A stretch of 64,000 nt of DNA from Helcobacillus massiliensis (GCF_014191425.1 NZ_JACHWP010000001.1:682001-746000), one strand, 5' to 3'; shown: positions 1 through 10,254, numbered from the stretch's first letter. Notes: generated by a model from the letters alone, not told the origin. Numbers and translations: made by a program.

Positions 1-1
1 G

Positions 2-406
2 CTGCGCGCCATGGGGGCGGAACAGGTGGTGAAGGAATGGGACCGCAAGCGGGTGCACCGGGAGGAGCGCGCAGCCGCGAACCGCCTCGCGAACTTCGAC
101 GACGCAAACCTGCGGCGCTCCGCCCGCGCCGCCGTCGCAGCGAGCGCGCGCGTGCAGCGGGCCCTGGAGATCCTGGAGGGCCAGGCTCCCGACCACCTCC
201 TCGCCGCGGGCGCGCTGCGCCTGCAGCACCGCCAGGCCAGCCTGGAGGAACTCGGGCGGCTGTCGGACCCGCCGATGACGAAGGACGCGGTTGCGGGAAG
301 GATCCGTCGGCTGCTCGCCCTGGCGGACAGAAGGGCCGCTGAGCTGGGGGTTGAGCCGACGGATGCACACCTAAGTCCTGAAATGTTGAACGGAACGGGC
401 CACTGA
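2..406 (+). CDS. whiA: WhiA family DNA-binding regulator, C-terminal part (5' end outside window)
   Basis: The reading frame is open to the left edge of the window, so only the last ~134 residues are present. The visible part has the conserved WhiA C-terminal helix-turn-helix signature: [20 protein letters not shown], then [16 protein letters not shown] and [16 protein letters not shown]. WhiA is a transcription factor that evolved from LAGLIDADG homing endonucleases and controls cell division or sporulation genes in actinobacteria. In this phylum it commonly lies directly upstream of gap-pgk-tpiA, as here, which supports the call. The stop codon is at 404-406. Nothing can be said about its own promoter or start. 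Confidence 0.93.
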   Translation: MRAMGAEQVVKEWDRKRVHREERAAANRLANFDDANLRRSARAAVAASARVQRALEILEGQAPDHLLAAGALRLQHRQASLEELGRLSDPPMTKDAVAGRIRRLLALADRRAAELGVEPTDAHLSPEMLNGTGH

Positions 407-1567
<1,161 letters not shown>

Positions 1568-1585
1568 TCCGACCCCACTGACAAT

Positions 1586-1629
1586 CGGCCCGTGCGTCTC
1601 ATTCCGACAGGAATCGGGCGCACGGGCCG
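1586..1629 (+). terminator. Hairpin between gap and pgk (terminator or attenuator)
   Basis: Eleven-base arms CGGCCCGTGCG (1586-1596) and CGCACGGGCCG (1619-1629) pair perfectly. Inside the loop, ATTCC and GGAAT (1600-1614 region) pair again. There is no T tract afterwards, so it may be a partial terminator, an mRNA-stabilising structure or a processing site between gap and pgk. Confidence 0.65.
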
Positions 1630-1665
1630 TTGCATTCACCGCCCGCACCACCACAAGGAAGACTC

Positions 1666-2862
1666 GTGCTGAAGACCATCGACTCCCTCGGCGACCTCGC
1701 CGGCAAGCGCGTCCTCGTCCGCGCCGACCTCAACGTTCCCCTGGACGGCGACCGCATCACCGATGACGGCCGCATCCGGGCCTGCCTGCCCACCGTCACC
1801 GCCCTGCGTGACAAGGGCGCTCGCGTCATTCTGGTGGCCCACCTCGGGCGGCCCAAGGGCGAAGCGGACCCCGCCTTCACCCTGAAGCCCGTCGTCGATC
1901 GCCTGTCCGAACTCCTCGGTGCGGACGTCGCGTTCGCTGAGGACACCGTCGGCGACAGCGCCCGCTCCGTGGTCGACTCCCTCGGTGACGGCGACGTCGC
2001 CGTGCTGGAGAACGTCCGCTTCAACGCGGGCGAGACCAGCAAGGACGAGGCCGAGCGGCAGGAGTTCGCCCGCCGCCTCGCCGACCTCGCCGACGTCTTC
2101 GTGTCCGACGGGTTCGGCGTCGTCCACCGCAAGCAGGCGTCCGTGTACGACGTTGCGCAGCTGCTGCCGGCAGCGGCGGGACTGCTGGTGCAGAAGGAAG
2201 TGGAGTCGCTGCGCCGCGTCACCGACGACCCGAAGCGCCCGTTCGTCGTGATCCTCGGCGGCGCGAAGGTGTCCGACAAGCTCGGCGTCATCGAGAACCT
2301 GCTGGACCGCGCCGACACCATCATCATCGGCGGCGGCATGTCCTACACCTTCCAGAAGGCGCTCGGCCACGAGGTCGGCAACTCCCTGCTCGAGGAGGAG
2401 CAGGTCGACACGGTGAAGGGCTACATGGAGCGCGCCCAGAAGAACGGCGTGGAGATCCTGCTGCCGGTGGACAACGTGGTCGCCCCCGCGTTCGGGCCCG
2501 ACGGCCCCGCCACCACCGTCGGCTCCGACTTCATGCCCGAGGACCAGGAGGGCCTGGACATCGGTCCCGACTCCGCGAAGCAGTTCGGCGACGCCCTCAA
2601 GGACGCCGGCACCGTGTTCTGGAACGGCCCGATGGGCGTGTTCGAGTTCGACCTGTTCCAGGCCGGCACGAAGGCCGTCGCTGAAGCCCTCGCCGAATCG
2701 CCCGCGTACACCGTGGTCGGCGGCGGCGACTCCGCATCCGCCATCCGCAACCTCGGCTTCGACGAATCCCGCTATTCCCACATTTCGACCGGCGGCGGCG
2801 CATCCCTCGAACTGATCGAGGGCAAGCAGCTGCCCGGCATCGCCGTTCTGGAGGAGAACTGA
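1666..2862 (+). CDS. pgk: Phosphoglycerate kinase
   Basis: This transfers the acyl-phosphate of 1,3-bisphosphoglycerate to ADP in glycolysis. The 398-residue product has the N-terminal [11 protein letters not shown] signature, the substrate-binding HLGRPKG, the mid-protein [14 protein letters not shown], and the C-terminal nucleotide-binding [10 protein letters not shown] with [14 protein letters not shown]. The start is GTG at 1666, ten bases after an AAGGAAG ribosome binding site; the earlier in-frame ATG at 1630 overlaps the intergenic hairpin and adds residues not seen in homologues. The stop is one base from the tpiA ATG. Confidence 0.97.
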   Translation: MLKTIDSLGDLAGKRVLVRADLNVPLDGDRITDDGRIRACLPTVTALRDKGARVILVAHLGRPKGEADPAFTLKPVVDRLSELLGADVAFAEDTVGDSARSVVDSLGDGDVAVLENVRFNAGETSKDEAERQEFARRLADLADVFVSDGFGVVHRKQASVYDVAQLLPAAAGLLVQKEVESLRRVTDDPKRPFVVILGGAKVSDKLGVIENLLDRADTIIIGGGMSYTFQKALGHEVGNSLLEEEQVDTVKGYMERAQKNGVEILLPVDNVVAPAFGPDGPATTVGSDFMPEDQEGLDIGPDSAKQFGDALKDAGTVFWNGPMGVFEFDLFQAGTKAVAEALAESPAYTVVGGGDSASAIRNLGFDESRYSHISTGGGASLELIEGKQLPGIAVLEEN

Positions 2863-2863
2863 T

Positions 2864-3634
2864 ATGACCCGCACCCCGCTCATCGCCGGCAACTGGAAGA
2901 TGAACAAGACCCACCTCGAGGCGCAGGCCCTCGTGGAGGACCTGAACGACGCGCTCACGGACCACGACTTCGACGCGGTCGACGTCGCTGTGCTGCCGCC
3001 GTTCGTGGACATCCGCACCGTGCAGACCGTCCTGGACGCCGCGAAGTCGTCGATCGGTCTCGGCGCACAGGACATCTCCCAGCACGAGTCCGGCGCCTAC
3101 ACCGGTGAGGTGTCCGCCGCCATGCTGAAGGCCCTGAACGTCACCTTCGCCGCTATCGGCCACTCCGAGCGCCGCCAGTACCACGGTGAGGACGAAGCGA
3201 TCACGAACGCCAAGGTGAAGGCCGCCCTCGGCGCCGGCATCACCCCGATCCTGTGCGTCGGCGAGCCCCTCGAGGTCCGCCAGGCCGGCACGCACGTGCA
3301 GCACACCCTCGACCAGGTGCGCGGCGGCCTCGAGGGCCTGAGCGGCGATCAGGTCGCCGACACGGTCATCGCCTACGAACCGGTGTGGGCGATCGGCACC
3401 GGCGAGGTCGCCACCCCGGAGGATGCGCAGGAGGTGTGCGGTGCGATCCGCGGCCTCCTCAGCGACCTGCACGGCGATGACGTGGCCTCCCGCGTCCGCG
3501 TCCTGTACGGCGGTTCGGTGAAGTCCTCGAACGTCGCCGACATCATGGCGAAGGACGACATCGACGGCGCCCTCGTGGGCGGCGCGAGCCTGAAGGCCGA
3601 CGAGTTCGCCGCGCTCGCCGGCAACGCCGCCTGA
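2864..3634 (+). CDS. tpiA: Triosephosphate isomerase
   Basis: This interconverts dihydroxyacetone phosphate and glyceraldehyde 3-phosphate. The 256-residue protein begins with [13 protein letters not shown], carrying the catalytic Asn/Lys pair. It also has the IGHSERR motif with the electrophilic His and the [11 protein letters not shown] motif with the catalytic Glu near residue 172. It is translationally close-coupled to pgk (one base gap) and is followed by a strong terminator-like hairpin. The dha kinase genes near 26 kb would feed dihydroxyacetone phosphate to this enzyme. Confidence 0.97.
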   Translation: MTRTPLIAGNWKMNKTHLEAQALVEDLNDALTDHDFDAVDVAVLPPFVDIRTVQTVLDAAKSSIGLGAQDISQHESGAYTGEVSAAMLKALNVTFAAIGHSERRQYHGEDEAITNAKVKAALGAGITPILCVGEPLEVRQAGTHVQHTLDQVRGGLEGLSGDQVADTVIAYEPVWAIGTGEVATPEDAQEVCGAIRGLLSDLHGDDVASRVRVLYGGSVKSSNVADIMAKDDIDGALVGGASLKADEFAALAGNAA

Positions 3635-3657
3635 GAGTCCCGCCTCACCCGCAGACC

Positions 3658-3697
3658 ACGCCGCGCCCGATGCATGACACAGCACCGGGCGCGGCGT
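3658..3697 (+). terminator. Terminator after tpiA
   Basis: Perfect 12-base arms ACGCCGCGCCCG (3658-3669) and CGGGCGCGGCGT (3686-3697) enclose a 16-base loop. It lies 24 bases after the tpiA stop and before secG. There is only a short TAGTCTTGG tail, as is common in high-GC actinobacteria. The 3' edge overlaps a possible -10 (TAGTCT) for secG. Confidence 0.75.
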
Positions 3698-3746
3698 AGT
3701 CTTGGATGCGACTGTTCGACGTCGAGGAAAGAGTCACCCGCTGCCC

Positions 3747-3995
3747 ATGGACACCCTGAAGATCGCCCTGTTCGTGGTGCTGGCCATCACCAGCATCCTG
3801 CTCATCCTGCTCGTGCTCATGCACAAGGGACGCGGCGGCGGCCTGTCCGACATGTTCGGGGGCGGCATCTCCGCGGGCGCCGGCTCGTCCGGCGTCGCCG
3901 AACGCAACCTCAACATCCTCACCGTGATCGTCGCCCTCATCTGGGTGGGCAGCATCATCGGCATCGGGGTCATCCAGCGCTTCTACCCCGGCTGA
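3747..3995 (+). CDS. secG: Preprotein translocase subunit SecG
   Basis: A small membrane subunit of the SecYEG channel. The 82-residue protein has two hydrophobic helices (about residues 5-25 and 55-78) separated by the conserved loop HKGRGGGLSDMFGGG, which is diagnostic of SecG. I chose ATG 3747 because this gives the usual length; an in-frame ATG at 3702 would lie against the upstream hairpin. GAGGAAAGA at 3724-3732 is the nearest ribosome binding site and is somewhat far (14 bases). Gene order tpiA-secG is standard in actinobacteria. Its last 26 bases overlap the end of the convergent rpiR-type gene. Confidence 0.92.
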   Translation: MDTLKIALFVVLAITSILLILLVLMHKGRGGGLSDMFGGGISAGAGSSGVAERNLNILTVIVALIWVGSIIGIGVIQRFYPG

Positions 3996-4869
3996 TCGCA
4001 AGGTACGTCCGTGACAGGGCGCTGCGGGCCGATTCGATGTCCCGCTGCGCCGTCGCGATGAACAGCATGTCCACCACGCTCAGCTGAGCGATCCTGGACG
4101 CGGTCGCACCGGAGCGCATCTCCGATTCCTGCGCCGCGGTCAGCAGCACGACGCCGGCCCCCTCCGACAGCGGAGAGCGGCCTGCGTTCGTCACTCCCAC
4201 GGTCCGCACTCCGGCGCGCTTCGCCGCGGCGAGCACATCGATCGCATCCGTCGTGAACCCCGAATGGGACACGATCACGGCGGCATCGTCGCCGTCGAGC
4301 AGCGCCACGCCCGGCAGCCCCTGATGGACGTCGGTGAACGCGACGGCGCTGCGGCCGATCCGCGCCAGCTTCTGCTGCAGGTCCAGGGCCGCGAACGCTG
4401 ACGCCCCCACCCCGAACGTCACGATCCGCTGCGCGGAGGCGAGAGTGTCGACAGCCCGGCCCAGGGCGTCCAGGTCGAGCTGGTCGGCCGTGTCCTGGAC
4501 GGCGCGGGCGTCGGCGAACGCGATCTTCGCGACCGTTTCGGCGAGCGTGTCCGAAGCGGACAGATCATTCCCCAGCATCTGCGCCTGCGCATCGCCGGCG
4601 AACGATGCGGTGCGGCCCTCATTGAACGCGATCTCGGTGCGCAGCATCGACCGCAGCTCCCGGTAGCCGGACAGGCGCAGTTCGCGGGCGAGGCGGACAG
4701 CGCTCGCCTCTGACGACCCGGCCTCGCGCGCCACCTTCGAGATCGTCATCGCGGCAGCAGCCGACGGGTCCGCCAGCAGCAGTCGCGCCACCCGGTCCAC
4801 GGCCGGAGGCAGTGTGGGACGGGCGTCTCGGATCAGTCGCAGCACCGACGGCCGGTGCTGGTCATGCAC
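3970..4869 (-). CDS. RpiR/MurR-family transcriptional regulator (HTH plus SIS domain)
   Basis: The 299-residue protein has an N-terminal RpiR helix-turn-helix (about residues 5-80, including AMTISKVAREAGSSEASAVR) and a C-terminal SIS sugar-phosphate binding domain (about 120-255, with FGVGASAFAALDLQQKL and VIVSHSGFTTD). RpiR proteins of this kind, such as MurR, sense MurNAc-6-phosphate or related sugar phosphates. The start is GTG at 4869, which overlaps the stop of the nagZ-murQ fusion by eight bases. It is therefore the last gene of the salvage operon and probably autoregulates it by binding the divergent promoter region near 10.19 kb (inference). Its 3' end overlaps convergent secG by 26 bases. 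Confidence 0.88.
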   Translation of the reverse strand: MHDQHRPSVLRLIRDARPTLPPAVDRVARLLLADPSAAAAMTISKVAREAGSSEASAVRLARELRLSGYRELRSMLRTEIAFNEGRTASFAGDAQAQMLGNDLSASDTLAETVAKIAFADARAVQDTADQLDLDALGRAVDTLASAQRIVTFGVGASAFAALDLQQKLARIGRSAVAFTDVHQGLPGVALLDGDDAAVIVSHSGFTTDAIDVLAAAKRAGVRTVGVTNAGRSPLSEGAGVVLLTAAQESEMRSGATASRIAQLSVVDMLFIATAQRDIESARSALSRTYLAISRGRSAG

Positions 4870-6991
4870 GGCGCAGCTCCTCAGCGGCCGTGCGGATCCC
4901 GGAGGGGTCGCCGTCACGGGACGGGTCGGGCGGTGCCGCGGCGCGGGCGGCGCGGGCGGACTCGCGGACGGCGGGATCCGTCGGGTCCTCGCCTGCGAGC
5001 AGGATGACGAGGGCGGTGCGCAGCTCCCCGTCGCAGGCCCGAAGGGCGGCACGGGCGCCGTCGGCGTCGATGCCGGTGGCGGTGGCGAGGATGCGGGCTG
5101 TGCGCTCCACCAGCTTCTCGTTGGTGGCGCGCACGTCGATCATGAGGTTCTCGTAGGTGGTTCCCAGCCGCACCATGGTGGCGGTCGAGAGCGCGTTCAG
5201 CGCCATCTTCTGTGCCGTTCCCGCCTTCATCCGGGTGGAGCCGGCGATCGCCTCAGGGCCCGTCGGCAGCAGCACAGCCACATTCGCGAGGCCCGCCAGC
5301 GGGGCCGACGGGTTCGCGGAGATCAGCCCGGTGCGAAGGCGGCGGGCACGGGCCGCTTCGAGTGCGCCGCGCACGAACGGGGTGCGGCCGGAGGCGGCGA
5401 GTCCGATGACGGTGTCGCATCCACCGCAGTGCTCGGCGATCAGGGCGGCGCCGGCGGCGCTGGAGTCCTCAGCGCCCTCCACGGCGTGGAACATCGCGCT
5501 GGGTCCGCCGGCGAGGTGGGCGGCGAAGACGTCGGAGTCGGCGTTGAATGTGGGCAGCAGTTCGGCGGCGTCGAGCACGGCGAGGCGCCCGGACGTGCCG
5601 GCGCCGACGTAGTGCACCGTTCCGCCGCTGACGATGGTGTCCACACAGATCTCGGCGAGTTCGGCGATCTGCGCTGCCTGGGAACGGACGGCGTCCACCG
5701 AGGTCTGCTCCTCGGCGAGGATGAGGTCGACCGCGTCCGGGGTGCTGACCGTGTCGATGTGTCGGGTGCGCTCGTTGCGCTGCTCCGTGGGGACATCGGC
5801 CGCGCTGACTGACGATTCTCCGGCCGCACGTGCCTCATCACCCACCTGCCACAGGTGCGCCACCAGGGGCTCCAGATCGGACGAGGCGGGGCGGGTGGGC
5901 GCTGTGACGCGGCGGGCACGCTGGCAGCGCGCGGCGCGTTGGTGCGCGTCCCGCAGCTGCTCGCGGGTGAGGCGGCCGGAGCCGACGGCGCCCAGGATCG
6001 CATCATGCGCCGCCGTCAGCAGGTCATGTTCGCGGGCCTGCAGCGGGGAGCCCAGGCACAGAAGGTGCGCGCCCGCTTCCAGCGCCCGGATGCAGCCGTC
6101 GCCGAAGCCGGCGGCGTGGGTGACGGCCCCCATATCGAGCGCGTCGGTGACGATGACGCCGGTGAAGCCGATCTCATCCAGGAGGTCTGCGGACCAGCGG
6201 GAGAGGGAGGCAGGTCCGTCGCCGAGGGCGGGGACCTCCAGGTGGCCGGTCATGACGGCGTCGACGGCGGCGGCGCCGTCCATCTCCCCGGTCCAGAGCG
6301 CAGAGAACGGCTCGGCGTGGTCACTCAGCACCGTGGCGCGGTCCAGGCGGATGGTCGGCATGGACAGGTGGGAATCGGTGTCGGCGTCGCCGTGGCCGGG
6401 GAAGTGCTTCGCGCAGGCGGCGACCCCAGCCGAGTGCAGACCGCGGGTGAACGCCGCGGCGTGCCGCAGGGCAGCGGCCGGGTCGGAGGAGAACGCGCGG
6501 TGCCCGATCACCGGGTTCTCCGGGTTCGTGGCGACATCGGCGACGGGCGCGAAGTCCATGGTGATGCCGAGCTCTGCCAGCAGGGCGCCGAGGGCGGCAC
6601 CGGCACGTGCGGTGAGGTCCTCATCGTCGGCGCGGCCGAAGACGGCAGCCGCGGGCAGCGGGCCCTCATGCCGGCTGGTCTCCGCCTGGGTCAGAGGTGC
6701 GGTATCCGTCGGCCGGCCGGGAGGCCCGCCGAATCCGTCACCGTGGCCGAACAGGCGAGTGACGCGCCCGCCCTCCTCGTCGATCGCGATGATGGGGTCT
6801 GCTCCGGCGTCCCGGATCTGCGCGCACAGGCGCTGCGTGGCGCCAAGGGTCGGGGTGTTCGGGGCGAACAGGGTGATGCCGCCGAGGCCGGAGGCGAGGG
6901 CTGAGCGCATGAAGTCGCTGAGTTCAGTGCCCTCCATCGGGGCGAGGAGGACGCCGAGGACATCAGGGTCCCAATCGGTGCGTGGGCTCAT
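4862..6991 (-). CDS. nagZ-murQ: Fused beta-N-acetylglucosaminidase (NagZ, GH3) and MurNAc-6-phosphate etherase (MurQ)
   Basis: This 709-residue protein joins two peptidoglycan-recycling enzymes. Residues ~1-365 are a GH3 NagZ domain, with AIDEEGGRVTR (69-79), the His/Asp motif KHFPGHGDADTDSH (195-208) and the nucleophile region VTDALDMGAV (281-290). Residues ~402-700 are MurQ, a SIS-fold lyase that removes D-lactate from MurNAc-6-phosphate. It begins PTEQRNERT and has GAGTSGRLAVLDAAELLPTF (463-482) with Glu477 and the EGAED segment (505-509) in the active-site positions. There is no signal peptide, so cleavage is intracellular, after uptake. It is seven bases downstream of the MalG-like permease gene and overlaps the regulator gene. 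In other bacteria nagZ and murQ are normally separate. Confidence 0.93.
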   Translation of the reverse strand: MSPRTDWDPDVLGVLLAPMEGTELSDFMRSALASGLGGITLFAPNTPTLGATQRLCAQIRDAGADPIIAIDEEGGRVTRLFGHGDGFGGPPGRPTDTAPLTQAETSRHEGPLPAAAVFGRADDEDLTARAGAALGALLAELGITMDFAPVADVATNPENPVIGHRAFSSDPAAALRHAAAFTRGLHSAGVAACAKHFPGHGDADTDSHLSMPTIRLDRATVLSDHAEPFSALWTGEMDGAAAVDAVMTGHLEVPALGDGPASLSRWSADLLDEIGFTGVIVTDALDMGAVTHAAGFGDGCIRALEAGAHLLCLGSPLQAREHDLLTAAHDAILGAVGSGRLTREQLRDAHQRAARCQRARRVTAPTRPASSDLEPLVAHLWQVGDEARAAGESSVSAADVPTEQRNERTRHIDTVSTPDAVDLILAEEQTSVDAVRSQAAQIAELAEICVDTIVSGGTVHYVGAGTSGRLAVLDAAELLPTFNADSDVFAAHLAGGPSAMFHAVEGAEDSSAAGAALIAEHCGGCDTVIGLAASGRTPFVRGALEAARARRLRTGLISANPSAPLAGLANVAVLLPTGPEAIAGSTRMKAGTAQKMALNALSTATMVRLGTTYENLMIDVRATNEKLVERTARILATATGIDADGARAALRACDGELRTALVILLAGEDPTDPAVRESARAARAAAPPDPSRDGDPSGIRTAAEELRRA

Positions 6992-6998
6992 GGCGGGC

Positions 6999-7826
6999 TC
7001 ACCCCTTCACGGCTCCGGCGGTGAGGCCGGACGCCAGGTTGCGCTGGACGAGGACGAAGAAGACCACCACCGGCAGGGCGATGATCGTGGAGGCCGCCAT
7101 GACAGCGCCCCATTCCGCGGTGTTGGTGGTGAAGAAGGTCCGCAGTCCCACGCCGACGGGGTACTTCGAGGAGTCCGTCATGAACGTCAGGGCGAAGATG
7201 AACTCGTTCCACGCGGTGATGAAGCTGAACACTGAGGTCGCCACCAGGCCGGGCGCCACCAGTGGCAGCAGGACGGAGCGGAACATGCGCCACCAGGACG
7301 CGCCGTCCACGTAGGCCGCCTCCTCCAGCTCCTTGGGGACAGCAGCGACGAAGCCGCGCAGGTTCCAGATCGCGAACGGCAGTGAGAACGCCAGGTACAC
7401 GATCACCAGCCCGAGCAGGGAGTTCAGCATGTTCAGCGACTTCGCCTGCAGGAAGAGGGGGATCACGAGCGCTTCGAGCGGCACCATCTGCACCACCAGC
7501 ACCATGATGAGCACCACGGAGCGGAACCGGAACCGGAAGCGCGCCACCGCCACCGCCGCGAGCAGGGCGATGGCGCCGGAGGCGACGACGGTGCCGAGCG
7601 CCACCAGCAGGCTCACCTTCACGTACTGCAGGAAGTCCGCTTCCACCAGCACCCGATGGAAGTGGTCGAGGGTGAACCCGGATGGCAGCAGGCCGGCGCC
7701 GCGGGCGTCCGCATGGGGGTCCACGGCGGTGCTGAGCATCCAGTAGAACGGGAACAGGGCGTAGATCAGCACCACGGCGATGCCGAACCCGGTGAGGATG
7801 CGGCGTGCGGGGGAGGGGCCTCTCAC
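6999..7826 (-). CDS. Carbohydrate ABC transporter permease (MalG family)
   Basis: An inner-membrane subunit of a CUT1-type sugar importer. The 275-residue protein has about six hydrophobic helices. The EAA loop contacting the ATPase reads EEAAYVDGASWWRMFRSVLL, placed as usual in the second half. The GTG start at 7826 overlaps the stop of the MalF-like gene (GTGA), so the two are translationally coupled. No ATPase gene is in the operon; actinobacterial CUT1 systems often share an MsiK-type ATPase encoded elsewhere. From its operon partners the cargo is likely a GlcNAc- or MurNAc-containing saccharide (inference). Confidence 0.9.
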   Translation of the reverse strand: MRGPSPARRILTGFGIAVVLIYALFPFYWMLSTAVDPHADARGAGLLPSGFTLDHFHRVLVEADFLQYVKVSLLVALGTVVASGAIALLAAVAVARFRFRFRSVVLIMVLVVQMVPLEALVIPLFLQAKSLNMLNSLLGLVIVYLAFSLPFAIWNLRGFVAAVPKELEEAAYVDGASWWRMFRSVLLPLVAPGLVATSVFSFITAWNEFIFALTFMTDSSKYPVGVGLRTFFTTNTAEWGAVMAASTIIALPVVVFFVLVQRNLASGLTAGAVKG

Positions 7827-8773
7827 AGGTCGTCCTCCTTCAGAAGAGTCCGCAGGTACACCACGGAGATGACGAGCAGAAGGGCGGTCAGGAGCACGGC
7901 GATGGCGGCGCCCATGCCGTAGTGGCCCTGCCCGGCGGCTTCGGTGTAGGACCAGACGCCGAGGTTCATGACGGATCGGTTCGAGCCGTCACCGCCGGGC
8001 ATGAGGTAGATCTGGGTGAACACTTTGAAGTCCCAGATGGTGGAGAGGATGAGGCACACGGCGAAGATGGGCCGCATGGTCGGCACCGTGACGGAGGCGA
8101 AGCGCCGCCACGCGCCGGCGCCGTCCACGCGGGCCGCTTCGTACAGCTCCTTCGGGACCGTCATCAGGCCGGCGAGGATCGTCACCGCGATGAACGGGAA
8201 CCCGTGGTAGACCACGTTGAGAGCGGCGATGCCGTAGAACGCCCACCGGTTGTTCCACCAGTTGACGGTGTCCGCCTCCAGCAGACCGAGCCACTCCAGC
8301 ACACCGGCGACGAACCCGGAATGGGGATCGAACAGCCACACGAAGATGTACGTGCCGGTCAGCGCCGGCACCGCCCACGCCACCATGATCGCGGTGGTGC
8401 AGATGATGCGCCACGGCGTGGACAGGGTGTTGAGGAACAGAGCCACCACCGTTCCCACCAGCATGGTGGCGGCGACGCACACGGCGGCGAAGCCGATGGT
8501 GTTCGGCAGGACCGTCAGCCACAGGTGATCGTCGGTGAGGATCTTCTGGTAGTTCTCCAGAACGATGTACTCGCGTTCGCCGCGCAGGAGGTGGCGCAGC
8601 CGGAACTTCTGCAGGGACAGGTCCGCCACGCGGATCATCGGCCACAGCAGCAGCACGCCGAGGGTGATCAGGGCGGGCGCCAGCAGCAGCCAGGGCGGCA
8701 GGGCCCGCCGCAGGCGCGCGGCCCGGCTGGGGCGGCGCACCGACGGCGCGGCGGTGGAGGGGGCAGTGCTCAA
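7823..8773 (-). CDS. Carbohydrate ABC transporter permease (MalF family)
   Basis: Partner permease of the MalG-like protein. It has an N-terminal membrane helix (LPPWLLLAPALITLGVLLLW) followed by five more, and an EAA motif (ELYEAARVDGAGAWRRFASV). The best start appears to be TTG at 8773, giving 316 residues, because a GAGG sequence lies six bases upstream. A GTG at 8740 is an alternative but has no clear ribosome binding site. The frame stays open further upstream without a supported start and would then overlap the binding-protein gene. The exact N terminus is therefore uncertain. Confidence 0.85.
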   Translation of the reverse strand: MSTAPSTAAPSVRRPSRAARLRRALPPWLLLAPALITLGVLLLWPMIRVADLSLQKFRLRHLLRGEREYIVLENYQKILTDDHLWLTVLPNTIGFAAVCVAATMLVGTVVALFLNTLSTPWRIICTTAIMVAWAVPALTGTYIFVWLFDPHSGFVAGVLEWLGLLEADTVNWWNNRWAFYGIAALNVVYHGFPFIAVTILAGLMTVPKELYEAARVDGAGAWRRFASVTVPTMRPIFAVCLILSTIWDFKVFTQIYLMPGGDGSNRSVMNLGVWSYTEAAGQGHYGMGAAIAVLLTALLLVISVVYLRTLLKEDDL

Positions 8774-8838
8774 CGGGAACCTCGAGACGAGCGGAATCGG
8801 GCAGGGGGGGGAGAGTACGGGACGACTGGGCCGACGGG

Positions 8839-10131
8839 TCAGTCGTCGAAGATCTGGTCCATCTCCTTCGCGGCGTCCTGGCATGCGGTCGCCGCGTCCT
8901 TCCCTCCGGTCAGCACGGTGTTCAGAAGGTTCGGGATGGTCTTCTTGCCTTCGACCTGGCCCCACAGTGGGGTGACGGGCACGGACTTGCCGCCTTCGGT
9001 CATCTGCTTGGCGAATACGGCGGTGAGGTCATCACCGCTCGTGACGACCTCGTCGAGGGCGGACTGCTCACCGGGGAAGAAGTTGGTCTGCTTCGCCCAG
9101 TTCGCGGCGAACTCGCCGGTCGTCATCAGCTTGATCAGCTCGAACGCCAGCTCCGGCTCCTTCGTGCCGGTGAAGCGGCACAGGTGGGAGCCGCCGAGGA
9201 AGCTCGGGGCCACCTCGGAGTCCTTCGCGGGGATGGTGAACGCCATCAGCTTGTCGTACAGCTCCGGCGACTTCTCCTTGATGGTGGCGGGCACCCAGGA
9301 GCCCGTGATGAACATGCCCACATCGCCCTTCTGGAACGCGGCGAGGGCGTCGGTCTCCTTCCAGGTGGAAGCGGCGGGGGTGGACAGCTTGTGCTTCAGC
9401 GCGATGTCCGTGTACCAGGTGACGCCCTCCACGGCGGGGGAGTCGGCGATGGCGGCCTTCCAGGTGTCGCCGGACTGCTTCGCGATCTCGCCGCCGGCGC
9501 CCCAGATGAACGGCAGCAGGCCGAACGGGGAGCCGCCGGAGATGGGGAACGGGATGGTGGAGGGGTCCTTCTTCTTCAGGGCCTGGGCAGCGTCGAGCAG
9601 CTCCTGCCAGTTGCCGGGCTGCTTGTCGACACCGGCTGCGCTGAGCAGGTCCTTGTTGGCGAGGATGGAGCGGACACCGGCGTACCAGGGGGCGCCGAAC
9701 ACCTCGCCCTCAAGCGTGGCGGACTCTTTGAGGGCCTTGACGTACTTTCCGCTGAGCCCGGCCTCCTCGAGTTCGTCGCCGATGGGGTCGAGGCCGCCGG
9801 CGTCGGCGAACTCGGGGGTCCAGGTGGTGCCGACTTCGGCGACGTCCGGGGCGCTGTCCCCGCCCATGACGTTGACGAACTTGTCGTGGGCGCCGTCCCA
9901 GGGCTGCACTTCGACCGTGAGGTCCGCCTGGGTCGCCTCCTTGAACTTCTTCTTGAGGTCGGCGATGTAGGCGTCGGTGGAGGGGTTGGTGCCCTCCATG
10001 ATCCAGAGGGTGAGGGTCTTGCCCTTGCCGTCGGTGCCGCTGCCCTTCGAGGAGTCGGAGCCGCAGGCCGCGAGGCCGAGGGCTGCGGCGCTGGCTGCGC
10101 CGCCTGCGAGGACTGTCCGCCGTGCAATCAT
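8839..10131 (-). CDS. Extracellular solute-binding lipoprotein, family 1 (sugar ABC importer)
   Basis: The 430-residue protein is the substrate-binding subunit of the importer. It starts with the signal peptide MIARRTVLAGGAASAAALG followed by the lipobox LAAC (20-23), so Cys23 should be lipidated and anchor it outside the membrane. The body is a typical family 1 sugar-binding protein (TLTLWIMEGTN, VVTSGDDL). It is the first gene of the minus-strand operon and has a good ribosome binding site, AAAGGAGA, before ATG 10131. Its ligand is not readable from the sequence; linkage to NagZ, MurQ and a sugar kinase points to peptidoglycan-derived amino sugars. Confidence 0.9.
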   Translation of the reverse strand: MIARRTVLAGGAASAAALGLAACGSDSSKGSGTDGKGKTLTLWIMEGTNPSTDAYIADLKKKFKEATQADLTVEVQPWDGAHDKFVNVMGGDSAPDVAEVGTTWTPEFADAGGLDPIGDELEEAGLSGKYVKALKESATLEGEVFGAPWYAGVRSILANKDLLSAAGVDKQPGNWQELLDAAQALKKKDPSTIPFPISGGSPFGLLPFIWGAGGEIAKQSGDTWKAAIADSPAVEGVTWYTDIALKHKLSTPAASTWKETDALAAFQKGDVGMFITGSWVPATIKEKSPELYDKLMAFTIPAKDSEVAPSFLGGSHLCRFTGTKEPELAFELIKLMTTGEFAANWAKQTNFFPGEQSALDEVVTSGDDLTAVFAKQMTEGGKSVPVTPLWGQVEGKKTIPNLLNTVLTGGKDAATACQDAAKEMDQIFDD

Positions 10132-10254
10132 GAGATCTCCTTTGACCCGACCGGTGCTGAGCTGTCACCGACCGCGAAGTGAAAATAAGTTTTATCGACT
10201 CGCGATGGACTGCAAGTTACCATGATCGGGTTGTGACGTCGAGAGGAGGATCAC
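10132..10254. promoter_or_regulatory. Divergent control region of the amino-sugar salvage cluster
   Basis: This 123-base gap separates the binding-protein operon (minus) from the kinase gene (plus). It contains a markedly AT-rich block at 10181-10195 with AAAA-TAAG-TTTT symmetry (10182-10193), which is a plausible operator for the RpiR-type regulator of the cluster. On the minus strand TTGCAG (10216-10211) is a good -35; the matching -10 would fall in the same AT-rich block, so a repressor there would block it. These assignments are by eye. Confidence 0.45.
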
